Source of the DNA: Kappaphycus alvarezii
Lineage: Eukaryota > Rhodophyta > Florideophyceae > Gigartinales > Solieriaceae
Direction of reading: 5' to 3'
Assembly (NCBI GenBank): GCA_002205965.3
Contig: NADL03000487.1
Location: 496,001 to 560,000 of the forward strand
DNA length: 64,000 nucleotides
The notes under the pieces were generated by a model that was not told where the DNA came from, ran no database searches, and worked only from the letters and a program-made list of their open reading frames with translations. Made by a program: the position numbers and the translations under genes. Positions 57,481 through 64,000 of the stretch are shown here, piece by piece (positions within the stretch are counted from its first letter, which is position 1; each line of letters opens with the position of its first letter).

Positions 57481-58620
57481 AGAATCCGTCATGGCATGGC
57501 TTTTCATGATCCTGCATTGTCCAGTATCATAGAAACTGTCGAATGCAGGGATTCTAACAATCGAAGTTTACAAAACAGCTATCCGTTTATCGCAATCATT
57601 GTGTTGAGAGATATCTCTTATTGCCAAGAAGATCAGCATCAAATGCTAAACGCTAGCGATATTATTACATCTGAGTCACTAATCACTGAAAAAGTGGAGC
57701 CTGGAGATTATAGATCCACCAGTCCGGAATTTAAGAAAACCATAGAACAAGAGTTACAGGGGCTAGCTAACAGACAGGTATTCAACGTGACCAAAATTAG
57801 TGACGTTTCACACAGGTCAAACGTTCAAGGTGTAATGTTCGTGCTAGCTATCAAGAACCCGAGGACGTGGAGTGAAAGGTACAGGAATAAGTAACCTAAT
57901 TACTGGTCTCTCTCGAATTTCTCGCAAAGCTTGTTTCTGATTTAAGGCAGGCAGCTCTAGCAGTCACTAGCTAACAGAATCAGCAACGAATCTATCGTAG
58001 ATAAAGACCAAAATCGACTAAATACGATCGATTTCCATCGAAAACTAACAGTAAATCTCAAAAACTCTTTTTCCGACCAATTTATTCATTGCTGGAATTC
58101 TGTGGTGCATTATGCGTACATGAGCAGATCTAACTTGAGCTGTGGTTGAAATTTGGGTAGAATCTGGCTAGATTAATCCTGCAAATCCAGACAACTATTT
58201 ACACAGGACTAGAGATAGTTATAAACTAAAGAAAAATGTGGTCATACAGTAGCTAATGCCAAAGTTTTCCCCGAAAATCAGCCCCCAAGATATTATAATT
58301 AGCGCTTTAGAGCTTGTAGTCGGCACGAATGACATACTCCGACAAGATGCAGGCCGTCCATTGGTCCAGGTGGCATGTAATATCAAGGCAACTTTTGATT
58401 GGTACAGCAAAGATAAAATATCCTAGTGCACAATTCGCCCGTAACTATTCCAAGTGTACCAATGGGGTAAAAATTTGCCTCAAGAACTTTAACGAAAAGT
58501 TTAATGACACCAAACTGCCTAGAAGCCCTGGTTGTAAGGGTAGCGGTGGTTTGAATCTACAGTAAAGTAGATTCTGAAAATTCGTGTAAAGCTGTAAGAC
58601 TTGTGAGATAACACTTTACA
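57481..58620 (+). pseudogene. Ty1/copia reverse transcriptase N-terminus relic
   Basis: The frame 57,406-57,894 ends with SPEFKKTIEQELQGLANRQV, FNVTKISDV and VMFVLAIKNPRTWSERYRNK. This matches the start of copia RT (F..a...E...L..r.vF..V, then a Lys-rich turn). A TAA follows immediately. No YVDD box is recognisable downstream; 58,320-58,560 keeps some coding character. Relic. Confidence 0.5.
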
Positions 58621-60230
58621 AAGGAAGTTGAACCTTTCGAATACAACAAATTATTTTGTGTTCACCGCTGTAAAGACCTTTAACCGGCTTTTTAGGGAAA
58701 TTTAAGAGGTAGTACTGTTTACTCTGGCGAATATTCCGGGGAACTACAGAGCAAAACATTCAAATATTGAACCAACTTTAATTTATTCCCTGTAAAGAGA
58801 GATGGGGATCATCAATTTAAGAAAACAAAATCAAAAAAATACCCGGTCGATTTCCAAATCAATACTTAAATAATTTCTCGTAATATTGATATAACAGAAA
58901 ATGCTTTAATCATCAATTAACATGTGTATTGGCTACTGCGAAATAACTTCACATCGTAAATTAAATGATAAAACAACTTTTAAGAGCCATATAGGTACAT
59001 TCAGATTCGAATTGATTCTGTTTCGTCTCTCAACTTCGTCAGCTGCATTCTAAAGAATTATTAATTGGGGTTTAAAGACACTACAGTTTCCAGATATTTA
59101 TATTGATCAAGTTGTAATATTATTAAAGACTTCAGATGAGAAATATCGAAGATTAAAAGAGAATAGGATAGGATTTCGGAAAACATTCTACAGATCAAGT
59201 TTGGAAAATATTATTTTCGGAAACACATAATTAATATCCTCGATCACGCTCTGTAAGTCTCATCAGACACACCACGAATCAAGAAAAAATTCACGCTTCA
59301 CCACGAGAAACAGAAAAAACTAGTAACAATTCGAAAATCACTCGATCCGTGCTTGGTTCATCGACGGATTGTCAAGGGCTTCACCAAAACAACAGCTCCA
59401 ACAATCGCCGCTACTGTAAAAAAATGGAAATCTTTCCCGCAGCAACGTCATTTAGAAATAATATGCGAATTAAATTCAGGGAACTGAGCAATAAGGGAGT
59501 AATCGCTCCAGTGCTCTTGTTTCTGATTTACAAAGGGTTTTTTTTCTGAATGGTATGCCTTGGAACGGTCTTAGAGTGCATTTTGGTCCCGCAAAGATAA
59601 GAAAAATGCTGAAATCTGTTTAAGCCGCGATTCAGCCTTCAAATGAGGCATAAGAAAGATATTATGTCTATGAAAAAATAACGTGGTCGTCCCTTGCCAT
59701 GAACAAATTTTGCGTATATCTCTTGCTACTCGGAAAGCTTTTGTGGTGGAGGAACACCAGTCTCTTGAGGAAATTTTCAAAAATTGTGAACTTCATCATC
59801 TCTTGCCTGGGTTTCTTGAAATTTTTGCGTAGTATAGGTTTGGGGTCGTATATTGGCCCTTACAAAATGACTTGCCCGGAAATTACCTATATTGCTTAAT
59901 AATGTCATAGAATCTGAATGAGGACTGATCAAAGAACATTTTGGGGTTAAGAATAATCCAAGATCGCAAGAGGTTATACTTGGTGGCTTTGGTACTTTAA
60001 TTGGAAAATTATGGGTGAATATGAGAAGGGGGGTTGAACGTGACCTTGATCTGCCACTCCGGATAAGTCACGCGGTCACGGTTGCATCAATTGACTGTAA
60101 GCACCTTTTATGATGGCCACGTAGGCAGCTTACCGTTGTACACCCTACACTCGCTGCCGCGGCCGCATATGCTTCCTGGTTTCTACGTAGCAGCCGTACC
60201 GCTTGCGCAAGGGGACTTGGACCACGATCA
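58621..60230. other. AT-rich stretch, no recognisable gene
   Basis: Strongly AT-rich to about 60,020 with only short ORFs. Base composition changes abruptly near 60,050 where the DIRS-like element's leader seems to begin. Confidence 0.4.
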
Positions 60231-60248
60231 AGACCGGTTCAACAGGGC

Positions 60249-60255
60249 TATATAA
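60249..60255 (+). promoter_or_regulatory. TATA box of the DIRS-like element
   Basis: TATATAA lies 120 bp upstream of the gag ATG at 60,375. The intervening sequence lacks upstream ATGs and fits a short 5' leader. Confidence 0.45.
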
Positions 60256-60374
60256 CCGCCAACTTGAAAACCTCTAGCGCAACTTCTGGTTCCTCAAGTC
60301 GTCGCTTGTTCTCATCCCTCGAACCAGCTCCAGACGAATCTTTCTAGGTCTACTATCACACTTGCACATCAACC

Positions 60375-61213
60375 ATGTCCCATGCCACCTCCTCTGAATC
60401 TTCGCAGTCCGACGCTTCTCGCCTTCATACCCTCGAGAACAAGGTCACCGGCATCGAAACCCAGCTCTCGCAGATTGTCAACTTGCTCCAAGCTTCCGCT
60501 GGACCGTCGAACCCTCCTGCCGCAGAGCCTGCCGCCGCCGCCGCTTCAGATCCACCGGCATCTGATCCTACCGTTAAGCCCTCAACCGCCGCTGAGGCTT
60601 ACAAAACGGGCGTTCTTCAGTTCACACTGCCCACGCCCTCTGCAACCGCAGTTGCCGACACACTCGCTACCCGCCAGGAATACGCTGAGGTCGGCAAGCT
60701 CAACAAGTACCAGCGTCCTAGCTCCGTCGCCCCTATCCCGCCAAGAGGTTCATTCCGGAACCAGAAGGTCTTTTCGGTCGCATCAAGGCCGCTGACGTTC
60801 GTGACGGGTGGGAAGCTGAAGTACTCTGGAACGTTGGGCACAACTGTGAGACCGCCATCGCCTGCGCTCACCGGGTCACCGAGGCCCTCCAGAACAAGGA
60901 CATATCAGCCGCTACTGAGTTCTTCTCTGTTCTACACCACTACTTGGAGGCCACTTACAGCCGCGTTCTGGAACGGACCGATTTCTTCACTGACTCTGTC
61001 GAGTCCGGAAAGTCTGAAGCTATCCTGCTCCAGCGCTACCTTCGTGAAGACTACTACCCGTATTATTCGGAGCTCTATCGCTCAACTAAGGCCAAGTTCG
61101 CTGTATTGCGCTCCCAAGCATACGCGAAGGAGTTCAACAAACAGGCCGCTCAAGTCTCTCGACCTCGCAAGAATCAGTCCGGAAAAGGTTCCAAGGACTC
61201 TAAGTCCAACTAA
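60375..61213 (+). pseudogene. DIRS-like element gag
   Basis: Structural protein of a tyrosine-recombinase retroelement. ATG at 60,375 gives a Ser-rich start, then HTLENKVTGIETQLSQIVNL, a coiled coil likely to drive assembly. An Ala/Pro-rich linker and TRQEYAEVGKLNKYQRPSS follow. A frameshift near 60,745 moves to the frame that carries FFSVLHHYLEATYSRVLERT, DYYPYYSELYRSTKAKF and a basic end (RPRKNQSGKGSKDSKSN, TAA). No zinc knuckle is present, which is common in these elements. RT starts 35 bp downstream in another frame. One shift only, so the copy is young or contains a sequencing error. Confidence 0.65.
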
Positions 61214-61248
61214 AGCCGTCGCCTCCGCGACCCTTTATTGCTGTCCCT

Positions 61249-63203
61249 ATGTCCCACGTTCTCTGGCGCAATACCCAGTGCGCCGCTCCTTTCTGGGCCG
61301 AAACCCTCGGCGCCTCGAAATTCCTCGTCCGCGCTCTACGGTTTGGGGTCTACGAAAAACCCATCACAACCTCCCTTTCACGCACAAAATTCCAACTCCC
61401 TCAAATCCCCATCGATCCCCAAGACCGGGAATTCTTCGATTCAGCAATATCGGATGCGCTCCACCGTCGCAGTTACGAAGAAATTTCCGAGTCGACCGCT
61501 CTTTCCTTACACCAAGATGGCTTCCCTATCTCCAACGCCTTTGTGGCAACTTCAGCGGAAAAGAAACGGCTCGTGGTCAATCTTTCCCGGCAATATACCC
61601 TATTTCGGGATATCCCAGTTCGCATGGAAACATTAAGGGGTTCGCACTAGACCTCCAGGAATCCGACATGATGTTTTCAAACGATATCGCCAAAGGGTAC
61701 CACCATTTTCGTCTTCACCCCGATATTCGAAATTGTTTCGTCTTCAAAATAGACCATCGCTACTTTCGCTGCGTTGCCCTCCCTTTCGGGTGGAAACTCT
61801 CTCCCGCCTACTTCATCCAGTTCATGCGACCTTTCGCTCATTATGTCCGGGAAACCTTACGTCTCCGAATCCATCCCTACATGGACGACTTCTTGGTGGC
61901 TCTAAACCGCCCTTCACGCCTCAACAAGGCCCGCCGACAGATCGACTCTCTGCTCCGCTCGTGTGGACTTCAGAGGAATGAGGACAAGGGTCACTGGGAA
62001 GGAACGAGGCAAATCGAGCATTTGGGATTTCTAATCGATACGGACCGTCTAGTCTTTGGGATTAAGGCTCGAAGGATGGAAAAGCTGCGAGGTATAGCCC
62101 GGCAACTATTACGCCAAGCACGCCGCAATCGCCGACTAGTCGACGTACTACTGCTACGCCACTTCGCAGGCGTCGCTATCTCATGCTCGCTCGCTATGCC
62201 CCTCGCCCGGTTCTACACACGATCAATTTACGACTCTCTCAAGACGAGTCTGAGCAAGACGGGGAAACGCGTGAGGCTTCTACACGCCGCTCTTCGGGAC
62301 CTGCGCTTCTGGAGGGACCTCACTACCAATCCTCCAGAAAGGCCTATCGCTACTCCACAGCCAACATTGGCTCTACACTCAGACGCGTCGACGGGAGTCG
62401 GTCAGGGAGGAACATAGGGATCGGATCTGAGGCCAGGGATACAGGGTTGTTGGGAGGCTCGCGGACTCTGGGACCCCGTACTACGAGTCAAGCCAACAAC
62501 TTTCTTGGAACTACGGGCCGTCACGGACAATATCCGGGCCTTCGCGTCGTTGCTGAAGAACGGGTCGCATCTCAAGATTTGGGAGGACAATCAGGCGGTG
62601 GTATCGATACTCAATGCGATGACCACCAATTCACGGCCCTTAATGAGAGAGCTCCGTTCGCTACACCGCTTGCTTCTCAAGCTCGGGATCACCATCGAAT
62701 CACATTATCTGCCCTCGGCAGTCAATCGTTTTGCCGACCGACTGTCACGCCTTCAGACACTCGACGATTGGAGGATCAATACCAAGCCCCTTCAGCCACT
62801 ACTCAAATCTCTCCCGCCAACAATCGACAGGTTCGCAGACAACACCAATCGCATCTGCAGAAGATACAACAGCGAGTTTGCGTCTCCTGGCTCCCTCGCC
62901 GTAGACGCGCTCTCCCAGGATTGGCAATCCGAAGTCAATTTTTGGAACCCGCCTCTCAAGTTGATACCACTCGTCGTAGCCAAGATCATCAAGGAACAGG
63001 CCGCAGGAATCTTGGTCACGCCGTATTGGCCCGCTCAATCATGGTTTCTCAACCGGCGCCAACTGTCACGGCCACACTTATTCGCCGCCGACAACCTCTA
63101 CCTACCGCCTCTGTGGGCTTCGCCGTCGATGCCCGTCCCGCCGTGGAATATCGCCGTCTGGAAAATCTCGCAGAAGAAGCACGATCGCTACCGCTCGCAG
63201 TAA
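61249..63203 (+). pseudogene. DIRS-like reverse transcriptase and RNase H
   Basis: ATG at 61,249 opens ALRFGVYEKP, QIPIDPQDREFFD and KKRLVVNLSRQYTLF. A frameshift at about 61,625 moves to the frame with MMFSNDIAKGYHHFRLHPD (first catalytic Asp), VALPFGWKLSPAYF and the box HPYMDDFLVAL (YMDD, about 61,878). RNase H follows with LALHSDAS, an in-frame TAG at 62,415, then ELRAVTDNIRAF, IWEDNQAVVSIL and HYLPSAVNRFADRLSR. After that come FADNTNRICRRYNSEF, a VDALSQDW segment and AGILVTPYWPAQSWF, the linker normally found before the recombinase. Ends TAA. One shift and one stop separate it from an intact frame. Confidence 0.8.
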
Positions 63204-64000
63204 CTCTCCAGCAATCTGTGCTTACAGCAGCCGGATTAGGGAATATTTCGGGGGGAATACTATTGCACGGATCATGCCAAAAGCACGTACCCCAAACACC
63301 TGGCGCTCGAATGAGATACTATGGAAGAAATGGGTTACTTTTTGTCCGCAGGATGGAATCGACCCACTGGACGGCTCCGAAGGTCCTTTACTTCGCTACC
63401 TGGGTTGGCTCTTTGATGAATCTCGCGTAAGTGCTGGATCAGTTCGTAACTATCTCTCCGCTGTTACAACTGCCCACACCAGGATTAGTCGCCCCCTCAA
63501 TCTCACTCCTTTGATACAGCTCGCAGTGACTGCATATCAGCAAGCCGATTTGGAACTCAAAATCATAACCGACCCGGAAGCCTCTGAGGAACGTCGTGCT
63601 TTACCAAGCTCGGTGGCCCGCCAAATCTTCCAAGCCGCCATGACTTCTCCAACGACAGATTTGGAATTTCTACGAAATTCTTGCGCAATACTCGTGAGCT
63701 ACGTGTTCTTCGAGCGGGGTGAAGCTGGGATATCATTGCTACTGGACAACATTGCTGTCAACGCTCAATCTATCGATATCGCAATAGCGCTCCGCAAGAA
63801 CAAGCAACGGGTTTCGCACACGCTCTCCTACCGTCGGAATTCAAACTGTTCGGAAAGTCTGATTGATTTGGTGCTTCGTTATGATGTTCTACGCCGTGGG
63901 AATACTTCTAAATCGCGCTATTATTGGGCTTTACCGGGTACTCGCTTGTCTACTAGCGCACGCACCCTATCTATCTGGATTTCTTCTACGCTCTCTCGTC
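63200..64000 (+). CDS. Tyrosine recombinase of the DIRS-like element (cut by window end)
   Basis: A frame open to the last base, so only its start is seen. The first ATG is at 63,274 (MPKARTPNTWRSNEILWKKW); the frame is open from at least 63,199 and overlaps the RT stop, so a start by frame change is possible. The core-binding part has LLRYLGWLFDESRVSAGSVR then NYLSAVTTAH. The catalytic domain begins with SYVFFERGEAGISLLL, where Arg-x-Gly-Glu corresponds to the first catalytic Arg. The distal His, Arg and Tyr lie beyond the window. In the element it joins circular cDNA into the genome without target duplication. No stop in about 240 codons. Confidence 0.75.

Overview
The window reads as a gene-poor, transposon-filled stretch of a eukaryotic nuclear genome. 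I see Ty3/gypsy, Ty1/copia and DIRS-type (tyrosine-recombinase) retroelements, non-LTR retroelements, a large DNA-transposon-like protein in two copies, dispersed short repeats and satellite-like islands. There is no operon structure, rRNA or recognisable tRNA gene. The element mix fits a fungus or fungus-like protist, perhaps early-diverging, but I cannot name the organism. Almost every recognisable coding region is broken by stops or frameshifts; the best preserved is the DIRS-like element that runs off the right edge.

Layout: 0.4-26 kb carries six copies (A-F) of a roughly 1.5-kb element. In the complete copies it begins TG, ends CA and is flanked by 5-bp duplications. It encodes a conserved acidic protein with a SUMO-interaction-like core. 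Two copies (B, C) sit inside a minus-strand non-LTR retroelement (RT1, about 9.1-15.2 kb); a plus-strand relative (RT2, 16.5-18.8 kb) shows the uninterrupted sites. Between 4 and 9.4 kb lie six or seven copies of a tiny (about 39-61 bp) insertion unit flanked by 8-10-bp imperfect direct repeats. A gypsy integrase relic lies at 4.4-6.2 kb.

26.9-31.3 kb, 38.3-39.3 kb and 52.7-53.7 kb are islands packed with palindromic CCWGG-type motifs, partly arranged as tandem arrays. Between them are two divergently oriented copies of a KDZ/Plavaka-like transposase relic (33.6-36.7 kb minus; 39.4-41.3 kb plus), a decayed papain-fold-like protein gene (41.4-42.4 kb) and a decayed UPF1-like superfamily 1 helicase (43.8-48.6 kb) followed by a perfect 16-bp hairpin. 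50.2-52.2 kb holds a minus-strand relic of a basic/acidic, probably nuclear protein.

54.9-58.6 kb is a Ty1/copia relic (gag zinc knuckle, protease, integrase, start of RT). 60.2-64.0 kb is a GC-richer DIRS-like element (TATA box, gag, RT-RNase H, tyrosine recombinase open at the window end).

The most unusual observations are the micro-insertion units with visible empty sites, the 1.5-kb TG...CA element carrying its own conserved ORF, the CCWGG palindrome islands, and the papain-like and UPF1-like relics next to the transposase relics.
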